Shown piece by piece: positions 37,939 through 44,682 of a stretch of DNA of 44,682 nucleotides. This DNA is from a virus. The position numbers and the translations under genes were made by a program. The stretch's first letter is position 1; every line of letters starts with the position of its first letter. Location of the stretch: positions 1 through 44,682 of IMG/VR virus record IMGVR_UViG_3300010316_000015. The stretch is one strand, 5' to 3'. Under the pieces are notes generated by a model. It worked only from the letters and a program-made list of their open reading frames with translations. It did not search any database and had not been told where the DNA came from.

Positions 37939-37967
37939 ACTATAACACATATATAGAGCAAAGTCAA
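37939..37967 (-). promoter_or_regulatory. early promoter
   Basis: Minus strand TTGACT (37962-37967), 17 nt, TATAGT (37939-37944), facing the gene starting at 37900. Confidence 0.7.
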
Positions 37968-38131
37968 TGAGTGTTATAGAACAAGAGGCATTAATATCAC
38001 AAGTAACCAATAAGAACTTATATCATTATATTAAAGCATTACAAGATAATGCCGAAGACGATATCAATATAGAAAAATTTATGATCCGTCTATATAATGA
38101 AATGGCTATTCGTATTTTAACTAGCCATTAA
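37967..38131 (+). CDS. possible small protein (54 aa)
   Basis: Frame MSVIEQEALISQVTNKNLYH ... MAIRILTSH ends at 38131, overlapping the convergent lysin gene by 4 bases. Composition is protein-like and helical, but the ribosome binding site is weak and its start abuts a promoter of the other strand. Confidence 0.4.
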   Translation: MSVIEQEALISQVTNKNLYHYIKALQDNAEDDINIEKFMIRLYNEMAIRILTSH

Positions 38132-39273
38132 GTCCACTTGGTATCTATATAAAATACGTGTCCAGCTATTCTTGACACTTCTTCAGTTCGCTCATCATCT
38201 GCCCAATATGGATTGATCCTAGCAGTATGATACATTGTCGCTCCATTAGTAGGGTCTTCACTACGGCCAGTCAGAATTTGTACGGCAACTGCTTGTGCAA
38301 CCTTCCATGCAACACCGTCTGGTGATTCTGGAATGATTGAATCAATGTTCAGCATCTTGTCTCTATTTGGATCATCGTCATTCCAGCATGAAAATTGTCG
38401 ATCTTTGGTTGCAACACCACGAATGGTTTCACCACCATACATTTGAACGCCAATATTTGCCCGGTTTACAATAACATGGCCAACTGCACGCATACCGATT
38501 TCACCAGTAGAACGAGCCTCACCCCAAATCGTTAGGGACAAATATATAAAATCATCGGTTTGTATTAGTGCTTCAACATCATATGCATCTGGATTCATTG
38601 ATTCATATTCCTTTTCATCATGTGATTGGGTGGTCATCCATCGTTCGAAGGTTGCCGGGTCAATCACAATAGGGGCATCAACGGCTTCTACAGCCGCCAC
38701 TGATGGCGATCTGGTCACAACACGTAACGGTGCCACCATTGACGACATTAACAGTCCTAGCGATGCCGCTATTGCTGTAATGCGATTTCCTAAAGATGCT
38801 TCCATTAACTCTTCCTCCATAATCAGGTGAACAAAAGCTTTCTTTTCGCTTTCGTTCATTTGACCAAGGCCAGCATGTAAGCCCGTATTACTTCTAATAA
38901 GATCAGATAGTGGTTTCCCACCCATATCAATACCGCGATAGTATACATTCATATCAGAAATACTAATACTATCAGTATAATATGATCCTTCTTTAGAATT
39001 TATGTCCGTGACAAATAATTCAGTTGATTCATCAACTATAGTTTCTTTGTATCCCAAGTCAAATACTAAATTGTGTCTCATCATATCATGATCACACTCA
39101 GCAGCATCTGCAACAATGAATGTTCTAGAATCATCAAGAACAAGACCGCGAACCGCAATCCTGTTCTTAACAAGGTGTTTCAATTTTGATTTCGAGGGAT
39201 TTATATATAAAATATATTCATGACTATAATCATGAGGACTCGATACCCGTTCGTGTGCTTCGTATACAAACAT
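38128..39273 (-). CDS. SleB-type cell-wall hydrolase with unknown N-terminal domain (381 aa)
   Basis: Residues about 245-378 ('YLSLTIWGEARSTGEIGMRA', 'VGHVIVNRAN', 'KDRQFSCWNDDDPNR', 'DPTNGATMYHTARINPYWA') match the Hydrolase_2/SleB muramidase-type domain, including the catalytic-type Glu in WGEAR. A hydrophobic segment (residues about 165-185) separates it from a beta-rich N-terminal domain of unknown function. The start overlaps the neck gene stop (TGATG). Likely a virion-associated lysin or an endolysin with a membrane anchor. Confidence 0.8.
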   Translation of the reverse strand: MFVYEAHERVSSPHDYSHEYILYINPSKSKLKHLVKNRIAVRGLVLDDSRTFIVADAAECDHDMMRHNLVFDLGYKETIVDESTELFVTDINSKEGSYYTDSISISDMNVYYRGIDMGGKPLSDLIRSNTGLHAGLGQMNESEKKAFVHLIMEEELMEASLGNRITAIAASLGLLMSSMVAPLRVVTRSPSVAAVEAVDAPIVIDPATFERWMTTQSHDEKEYESMNPDAYDVEALIQTDDFIYLSLTIWGEARSTGEIGMRAVGHVIVNRANIGVQMYGGETIRGVATKDRQFSCWNDDDPNRDKMLNIDSIIPESPDGVAWKVAQAVAVQILTGRSEDPTNGATMYHTARINPYWADDERTEEVSRIAGHVFYIDTKWT

Positions 39274-40019
39274 CAACCAAAGAAAGGCATTGGACCGCCA
39301 CCCCCATCTGCATAATCCACCAATTCTTGAATTAAGGCTTCCTTCATATCATGACCGCTCTGGATAAGATCGCTACCCTTCATCACTGTTCCACCTTGTG
39401 GACCCGGAATAGTTGCGAACTTGGAATATTTTTCACCAAGTATCATACGAACGCCACCTTCAGTATATTGTGACAACCATCTATAAGCTGCCGAACTAGC
39501 TAATAGGCGTTTGATACTCTTGACGGCAGAAACTTCTAACATAATCTTTTCATCTGCACGAATTGTGCGCCATAGATTAATTTTGCTTTCACCTTCATCA
39601 AATTCAAACATGATATGTTCACCAAACATTTTACCAATCTGTTCTTGGAACTGTGATAAGGCTTCGAAATTAACAAGTCCGGGGAAAGTTGTATCTCTAT
39701 ATCGAAGGGTGTGTTGTACAAATGCCGCAGAAAATGGTTCAAAGCCTTGGCCACCAGCGAGTAGAGCTGTTCGCATTCGTCTGATTTCTTTTACATTGTC
39801 CACTTCTTCTGGAAGTGAGTAAGATTGTTGTCCTGCTTTTAATTCCATGAAGAAGAAACCTTCATGAATAGCATTACGAGAATAGGTTCTGTATATTCTC
39901 AATGCTTCATCGAATGCAACATTGTAATCATCCTGTTCTATTTCTACCTCAATACTCGTACCACCCAATTTTACGTAAATTGAATAGAATAGTTTCTCAA
40001 GATCGTTACGTTTTTCCAT
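39273..40019 (-). CDS. neck protein (gp13-like, 248 aa)
   Basis: 'EALRIYRTYSRNAIHEGFFF', 'LKAGQQSYSLPEEVDNVKEI' and 'LGEKYSKFATIPGPQGGTVM' are typical of the neck/head-completion proteins of cyanophage-type T4 relatives usually called gp13. The length is close to but shorter than T4 gp13 (309 aa). It helps seal the head for tail attachment. Start ATG at 40017-40019 with AGG upstream; late-type GATAAATA at 40043-40050. Confidence 0.75.
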   Translation of the reverse strand: MEKRNDLEKLFYSIYVKLGGTSIEVEIEQDDYNVAFDEALRIYRTYSRNAIHEGFFFMELKAGQQSYSLPEEVDNVKEIRRMRTALLAGGQGFEPFSAAFVQHTLRYRDTTFPGLVNFEALSQFQEQIGKMFGEHIMFEFDEGESKINLWRTIRADEKIMLEVSAVKSIKRLLASSAAYRWLSQYTEGGVRMILGEKYSKFATIPGPQGGTVMKGSDLIQSGHDMKEALIQELVDYADGGGGPMPFFG

Positions 40020-40042
40020 TGTCACACCTATTTGCTTATGGA

Positions 40043-40050
40043 TATTTATC
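40043..40050 (-). promoter_or_regulatory. late promoter (GATAAATA)
   Basis: Minus-strand GATAAATA 24 nt upstream of the neck gene start. Confidence 0.55.
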
Positions 40051-40090
40051 CTAACAGTAAATAGATGTGAAACATCCGATAGGAAATGTC

Positions 40091-40519
40091 ATGGCAACAA
40101 TCAGCGTTTACAATAAATTCAAACTATATATGGGAGATGGCAGCATCGATTTAGATACCGATCAGTTCAAAATTGCTCTCATGGATAGCAACCATTCATA
40201 CGTCTCAACTCATACAGATTGGTCACAAGTCAGTACCAATGAGATTTCTGCCGGTAATGGTTATACAGGTGGTGGAGTAGTTCTCGCCAATACATCGTGG
40301 TTAGAGTCCGGTGGTGTTGTTACGTTTGATGCAGATAGTGTCACATGGACAGCAACTGGTGGTGCTCTTGGTCCAGCAGCTTTTGCCGTCATTTATGATG
40401 ATACGGCAACTGATGATAAACTGGTGTGTTCTATCGATTTCGAAGGATCACAATCAGCTGGTGAAGGAACCGAGTTCCGCATCACCTTTAACGCAAATGG
40501 AATTTTTAGAATATCATGA
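40091..40519 (+). CDS. virion structural protein, minor tail/decoration type (142 aa)
   Basis: ATG at 40091 with AGGAAA upstream. 'YNKFKLYMGDGSIDLDTDQF', 'EISAGNGYTGGGVVLANTSW' and 'AFAVIYDDTATDD' are the core of a widespread small phage structural family of beta-sandwich type. Its exact position in the virion is not known here. It overlaps the 83-aa gene by 4 bases. Confidence 0.8.
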   Translation: MATISVYNKFKLYMGDGSIDLDTDQFKIALMDSNHSYVSTHTDWSQVSTNEISAGNGYTGGGVVLANTSWLESGGVVTFDADSVTWTATGGALGPAAFAVIYDDTATDDKLVCSIDFEGSQSAGEGTEFRITFNANGIFRIS

Positions 40520-40767
40520 GCATTATAAGAGACGGCGTTAGATCACAAGTTGGTGCAGAACTGTTGAAGCATAAGCAAGAAATTACTAGAAGTGCTTCAA
40601 ACATTATCAATGATGTCATTATACGAAAAGTTAGATTTAGTGAACTTCGTGAACAAATGCGAAATGATACTGACAACTTTTCAGCATCTGATATCGCTGA
40701 CCTCGATGATATTGAGGGCGAGTTAATCACTCGTATTCAAGAAGTGTTCGCACTTGTTAGTAGCTAA
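40516..40767 (+). CDS. hypothetical structural-operon protein (83 aa)
   Basis: The product starts MSIIRDGVRSQVGAELLKHK and is fully helical with mixed charges, likely coiled coil. ATGA coupling with the gene upstream and a 3-nt gap to the 909-aa gene place it in the tail/virion operon. Confidence 0.7.
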   Translation: MSIIRDGVRSQVGAELLKHKQEITRSASNIINDVIIRKVRFSELREQMRNDTDNFSASDIADLDDIEGELITRIQEVFALVSS

Positions 40768-40770
40768 TAT

Positions 40771-43500
40771 ATGGCACAGCAATGGTATAATGCTCTATGG
40801 CAGCACCGACAATTAGTTACAGTTCATAGCGAAAACGTAACATCAACACTTAATAATTTCGTTCTGTATATGGACGAGACTGGTTTCGTTAAGCCCGGAA
40901 TCAACAACGATGTGTTTGATAGAGCAAAAGCCGATGGCACCGATATCATCATTACTGCAAGCGATGGTGTCACCAAACTAAGTCATGAAATTGTTAATTT
41001 TGATATTGGATCAAAGAAATTAGAAATATGGGTTCGAATCCCAACCGTATCATCCACAAATGACACCACACTTTTTGTATATTATGGAAATGCAGTCCAT
41101 ACCGAGCCATATGATGCTTCTGTCTGGACATCATATCAATATGTATCACACGATGGTGGTCAAACCGATTCAACCGGTACAGTAAGCTCTACTACCTACG
41201 GAACACCAGTCGAAGTTGATGGTATCACCGGTAAGGCATATAGATTCCCTGATGCTGGCGATATTCATGATACCGGTCTTCAGGTTATTGATTATCCACT
41301 AACATTTCAAGCATGGGTTAAGCCCGAATCATTTACGGGTCCATATGTAATGGGTAACTTCGCGACCAGTGCCGAAGACTTCACTTTATATACACAAGCA
41401 TCCCAATGGGTTCTAACCGCTGAAAACGGTGGTGGTGCTCATGGATTCGGTACAGTCAATCAGAGTTCTTGGAACTTCTTGTCAGTCACTATCGATAATC
41501 TATTCAATAGATCATATCACAACGGTGCACCAATCGGAAATATCTCATCTGGTGGAGCAACCGGTACTATTGATTCCGGCGATACATTAAAAATCAACGA
41601 CAAGGGTGATACAATCAATTCAGCCGGTGGTATCATCGTTGATGAAATTCACTTCTTCACTGGTGTATTATCAGCGGATCACATTGCTGCCCAATATACA
41701 AACCAGTATTCACCCGTAACATTCTATGATGTATCAAACCAACAAGAAGTATCAGGTAGCTATGTTTCACCACCAGCTAGCGACATCACAATCACCACCT
41801 TCGTCGCTATCGTATCAGTCGGTGTCAATATTAAACCACCGATGTATGGTGCAGCAATCACAACATTCGCACCATCAATTGGAACCGGTGTTCTTATTGA
41901 TACACCAACGGCAACACTAACAATAACCTCGCCACTACTGGGTGTTGAAGCAAATATCTTTATCAGTTCAAACATCAATGTCGAATTTGGTCAAATATTC
42001 GGTGGTGCATCGAAATTTAAACCTTCACGCCAATTTGAATTGTATAAAGAAGGTGACCCCAATAATAAAGACTCTCAATTCCTGTCAGGAATAAATAAAC
42101 AAATTATTGATATTGGTGGTGTCACTTGTTACATTTGGAAATTACTTGGAACTCATGACCAATCCAACGTGGACGGCACACCCGGAACACAACTCGATGA
42201 AGCTTTCGGGGTTTTGGATGATGGTGTTCTAGATGGTATTCAGGATGTTGTGCTTGGTGAGAACCGAGATAGAAAATATTCCGATAATGCTATTCGATTA
42301 AAGGGTGCTTACGCGGTTTCTGAAAACGAACTTGATTATGCTCGCTTCGGAATGTCTTTGCTTGGTGATATTATTCAAATTGAATTTCACAAAGTAGACA
42401 TGGTGGATAAAGTTGGACGTAGACTTAAACCCGGTGATGTATTGGAAATGCCTCATCTTCGCGAAATTGGTGAAGATGGATCAATCGCAAATCGTTATTA
42501 TGAAGTCGATACACTTTCCAGATCACCTACTGGTTATGATCCATCATACCAATATCATATTCTTGCTGCAACTCTGAAACCAATCAGAGATAGCCAAGAG
42601 TTCATCGATCTGATGGAACGCAAGGATGAATACGGTAAAACCCTTAGAGAACAAACATCTAATCGCAAACACATTGAAGCATCAACGGCAAAAATCCAAG
42701 ATGCCGCCGATGAGCAAGCTTATACAACCAATTATGATACAACCCCATTATATATCAGCGATGAGGGAGTTATTATTTCTCATATGTGGTCTGATGATGG
42801 GAAACCACCGAACGGACGACCTGTCACACAAGTGAGTAGTTTCCCGGCGAGTCCAACAGAAGGCGATTATGTTGTTCGCATCGATATGTACCCTAATAAA
42901 TTGTATCGTTATCAAGCTGGTAAATGGTTGCTCAAAGAAAAAGACAACAAACGGGAATGGCAACCTTATAACTGGACGCGTAAACTTAGAGAATTTTCGT
43001 CTGACAGATCATTGGAGGATGACATGCGACCATGGGAACTAAAATCAATTCACGATGTCCTGTCACCTACTCAGGGTCGATCAAACCCATCTCCAAAGGG
43101 TAGAGACATCATTCATGCCAATATATTCAACTGGGATCGAAAGATTGAAGTCGAAATCCCTAGTGACGTGATTGCTGAAGCTGCTGAAGTTGAAAGAAGT
43201 GCCACACTGGTTCCAACTAATGCGGCCACTAGTATTTCAGACTTCCTGAATACCGGTGTTGGTGAATATGATTTCTTCGTCTTGTATTATGTTATTACTC
43301 GTGGTGCTAATCAGGAAGCGGGTGAAATAATCATCAATGATAATGGAACCGCAATTTCTATGGATCATGAACACAACGACATTGGTGATGTTGGTGTTGT
43401 TTTCTCAACTGTCTATGAGGGCGGGTTCAGAAAACTCAAATATACCATGACAGCTGGTTCTGCTGCCGTGATGAAATTCTTCGTTAAGGGAGCATGGTAA
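40771..43500 (+). CDS. large multidomain virion protein: DUF2341, LamG-like, T4-type structural core (909 aa)
   Basis: Residues 1-115 match DUF2341 ('NFVLYMDETGF' ... 'LFVYYGNAVHT'). Residues about 150-300 read as a LamG/concanavalin-like lectin ('LTFQAWVKPESFTGPYVMGN', 'SWNFLSVTIDN'). Residues 320-390 are degenerate repeats around 'ITTFxxxxGVxI'. Residues 400-620 ('GGVTCYIWKLLGTHDQSNVD', 'LGENRDRKYSDNAIRLKGAY', 'GRRLKPGDVLEMPHLREIGE') match a structural protein common in T4-like cyanophages. The C-terminus shares a domain with the 108-aa protein at 21814. Lectin parts suggest receptor or surface-sugar binding. Confidence 0.75.
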   Translation: MAQQWYNALWQHRQLVTVHSENVTSTLNNFVLYMDETGFVKPGINNDVFDRAKADGTDIIITASDGVTKLSHEIVNFDIGSKKLEIWVRIPTVSSTNDTTLFVYYGNAVHTEPYDASVWTSYQYVSHDGGQTDSTGTVSSTTYGTPVEVDGITGKAYRFPDAGDIHDTGLQVIDYPLTFQAWVKPESFTGPYVMGNFATSAEDFTLYTQASQWVLTAENGGGAHGFGTVNQSSWNFLSVTIDNLFNRSYHNGAPIGNISSGGATGTIDSGDTLKINDKGDTINSAGGIIVDEIHFFTGVLSADHIAAQYTNQYSPVTFYDVSNQQEVSGSYVSPPASDITITTFVAIVSVGVNIKPPMYGAAITTFAPSIGTGVLIDTPTATLTITSPLLGVEANIFISSNINVEFGQIFGGASKFKPSRQFELYKEGDPNNKDSQFLSGINKQIIDIGGVTCYIWKLLGTHDQSNVDGTPGTQLDEAFGVLDDGVLDGIQDVVLGENRDRKYSDNAIRLKGAYAVSENELDYARFGMSLLGDIIQIEFHKVDMVDKVGRRLKPGDVLEMPHLREIGEDGSIANRYYEVDTLSRSPTGYDPSYQYHILAATLKPIRDSQEFIDLMERKDEYGKTLREQTSNRKHIEASTAKIQDAADEQAYTTNYDTTPLYISDEGVIISHMWSDDGKPPNGRPVTQVSSFPASPTEGDYVVRIDMYPNKLYRYQAGKWLLKEKDNKREWQPYNWTRKLREFSSDRSLEDDMRPWELKSIHDVLSPTQGRSNPSPKGRDIIHANIFNWDRKIEVEIPSDVIAEAAEVERSATLVPTNAATSISDFLNTGVGEYDFFVLYYVITRGANQEAGEIIINDNGTAISMDHEHNDIGDVGVVFSTVYEGGFRKLKYTMTAGSAAVMKFFVKGAW

Positions 43501-43916
43501 TGAAAATAGAAAATCTATTTGAAACAGAATATGAAACGGTTCAAGGTCTACGTGGTCCAACAGAAGTCATGATGCATCCTTCATATAAGAGTGTTGCTGT
43601 AGGAATAAATGCACATGAAGAACTTCGTGGGTTCTATTCACCCGGTGATGACATGATTGCGTTCTGGGATGCGAATTCACTTCATGAAGAAGTTATTGGC
43701 AATGATCCACTGTTTTATGAATATGAAGATGTGTTGAAATTATACGTAAACAAAACCGTGTTTTCTGTTTATCATTTCAATAATCCAAATCGCACTGGTG
43801 AAATCGTTGTCGATATGATGGGTGGTTCTGAACCATCATGTTTAGCTAAATTGCGAGAATTTTCTGTATTCCGCATTTTGATGAAATCGAGACGAACCAC
43901 TTTTGATGAAGACTAA
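43500..43916 (+). CDS. putative capsid-targeted protein, unknown (138 aa)
   Basis: Leader MKIENLFE (cut after LFE) followed by 'TEYETVQGLRGPTEVMMHPS' and a mixed alpha/beta domain. TAATG coupling with the 909-aa gene. It is the only tagged gene in this structural operon. Function not recognised. Confidence 0.65.
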   Translation: MKIENLFETEYETVQGLRGPTEVMMHPSYKSVAVGINAHEELRGFYSPGDDMIAFWDANSLHEEVIGNDPLFYEYEDVLKLYVNKTVFSVYHFNNPNRTGEIVVDMMGGSEPSCLAKLREFSVFRILMKSRRTTFDED

Positions 43917-43917
43917 C

Positions 43918-43948
43918 AAAAAGCGGCCCCGGAATTAACCAGAGCCGC
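43918..43948 (-). terminator. terminator of SPFH-like gene
   Basis: On the minus strand GCGGC...GCCGC with an inner GG/CC pairs and is followed by TTTTT. It lies between convergent genes and may also stop the plus-strand transcript. Confidence 0.65.
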
Positions 43949-43974
43949 CTTCATTGTTTAGATCAGATCAACTG

Positions 43975-44682
43975 TTACTGTGGTGTTCGACCACCAAGGC
44001 TACCCTGAAGGATGGCCGCAGCATTTTCAATACCACCACCACCGAACAGAACCGTATCCGGTAGATTGATGCTTCCAAGAATTTCAGGATTATCAACCAG
44101 CATCTGGACTACACCAGTTTGGAATGCCAGTTGAAGTTCCAGTTCGCGCAGTTCCTGAACCCGTTCTTCACCGAGAACCAGAACCTGTGCACGCTGACCA
44201 GCCGAAAGGGCTTCAAGATATTCACGGTCAGCATTACCACGTTGCTGTTGCGTCTGGGCGTAGATTTGAGCCGCAACGAGTTCAGCCTGTTGATCAGCCG
44301 TTGCACGTTGTTGTTCAGTCGCAATACGAGCCTGCTGGGCACGTTCTTCCTGTACGAAGGTAACTTCCAGCTGCGAAGCAATCTGATCACGCTGTGGTGC
44401 GATCAGGAGTTCAGGTGGAACAGCTGGTTCACCCATGGTCACTTCCAGAATGTTGATACCCGAAGTAGTCGATCCGCTCATAACTGCATGAGAGATTTCG
44501 GCTTCAAGTGATGCACGACGATTGGAGAAGTCCAAAGCCCGAGTGGCACGATAATGATACGCTTGTGTACCAGCCGATTGAATAACCGGCGAACCATCAG
44601 GATTGAACATATATGGATGAGGCGTATCAACTTCGAAATCGATGGACACACAGTTTTCACCACCATTCTCGTTGAATGAACA
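43975..44682 (-). CDS. SPFH/band-7-like protein, 5' end outside window
   Basis: The frame is open to the right edge (235 codons visible, stop at 43975). The visible part shows a conserved 'GINILEVTMGEPAVPPELLI' strand, then a long Ala/Gln/Glu-rich coiled coil and a short C-terminal 'TVLFGGGG' tail, the layout of stomatin/prohibitin/flotillin (SPFH) C-termini. SPFH proteins form membrane-associated rings; a phage copy could organise membrane or block superinfection or host proteases. N-terminal part not seen. Confidence 0.65.
   Translation of the reverse strand, partial: CSFNENGGENCVSIDFEVDTPHPYMFNPDGSPVIQSAGTQAYHYRATRALDFSNRRASLEAEISHAVMSGSTTSGINILEVTMGEPAVPPELLIAPQRDQIASQLEVTFVQEERAQQARIATEQQRATADQQAELVAAQIYAQTQQQRGNADREYLEALSAGQRAQVLVLGEERVQELRELELQLAFQTGVVQMLVDNPEILGSINLPDTVLFGGGGIENAAAILQGSLGGRTPQ

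Noticed and set aside
1-44682. CRISPR array
   Set aside because: No regularly spaced direct repeats of 20-40 bp; the only tandem repeat is the 67-bp promoter duplication.
1-44682. Integrated prophage or bacterial chromosome origin
   Set aside because: No integrase, attachment sites or host housekeeping genes; gene density, late promoters and virion genes fit a lytic T4-type phage.

Overview
This window is part of a large T4-superfamily myovirus genome (contractile-tailed phage), not a bacterial chromosome. The evidence is a tail sheath protein, a gp14-type neck protein, a gp13-like neck protein, a large virion protein of the type seen in T4-like cyanophages, homing-type nucleases, T4-style late promoters (variants of TATAAATA) and many small genes packed on both strands. 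The host is probably an alphaproteobacterium. The phage tRNA-His lacks an encoded G-1 and has A73, a known peculiarity of one alphaproteobacterial group. Early genes carry host-like promoters (TTGACA-N17-TATAAT variants). The host call is inference.

Layout. 1-3.6 kb: small early-type genes and tRNA-Ala/tRNA-Trp. 3.6-8.5 kb: a VSR-like homing endonuclease, the 785-aa tail sheath, and an ART-like protein. 8.5-10.5 kb: four genes sharing a short N-terminal module. 10.6-13.4 kb: a release-factor-like gene with an in-frame UGA, then four genes with capsid-targeting-like N-termini, two of them ADP-ribosyltransferase-like. 13.4-14.25 kb: about 830 nt with no convincing ORF and dense inverted repeats, probably a large structured RNA. 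14.4-18 kb: another ART-like gene, DUF2786, small membrane proteins, and tRNA-Asn x2 plus tRNA-Tyr. 18-24.4 kb: capsid-tagged proteins, the gp14-like neck protein, a GIY-YIG-like protein and a kinase-like protein. 24.4-26.6 kb: a tandem promoter duplication, a PD-(D/E)XK-like gene and a tRNA array (Arg, His, Arg, Glu, Ile, Asp, Phe) interrupted by two structured spacers. 26.6-31.4 kb: YqeY-like, membrane proteins, DUF262, Thg1-like. 31.4-33.6 kb: a late operon rich in capsid-tagged proteins. 33.6-38 kb: a frameshifted small gene, a tRNA-like sequence, HNH nuclease, two tRNAs, lipoprotein, AlkB-like and peptide deformylase. 38-44.7 kb: SleB-type lysin, neck protein, virion/tail proteins, one more capsid-tagged protein and the end of an SPFH-like protein.

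The most striking feature is a family of 14 unrelated proteins that begin with a short amphipathic leader ending in (L/I)-x-E, most often 'MKIxxLFE'. This closely resembles the T4 capsid-targeting sequence of internal proteins and Alt, which the prohead protease cuts after (L/I)xE. The tagged set includes ART-like, kinase-like, GNAT-like and HRxxH proteins, so this phage may package and inject a large effector cargo. A second theme is translation control: release factor with UGA at its conserved Trp codon, deformylase, Thg1-like enzyme, two GatB/YqeY-domain proteins, and 14 tRNAs plus one tRNA-like sequence. All functional assignments come from reading motifs by eye; no database search was run.
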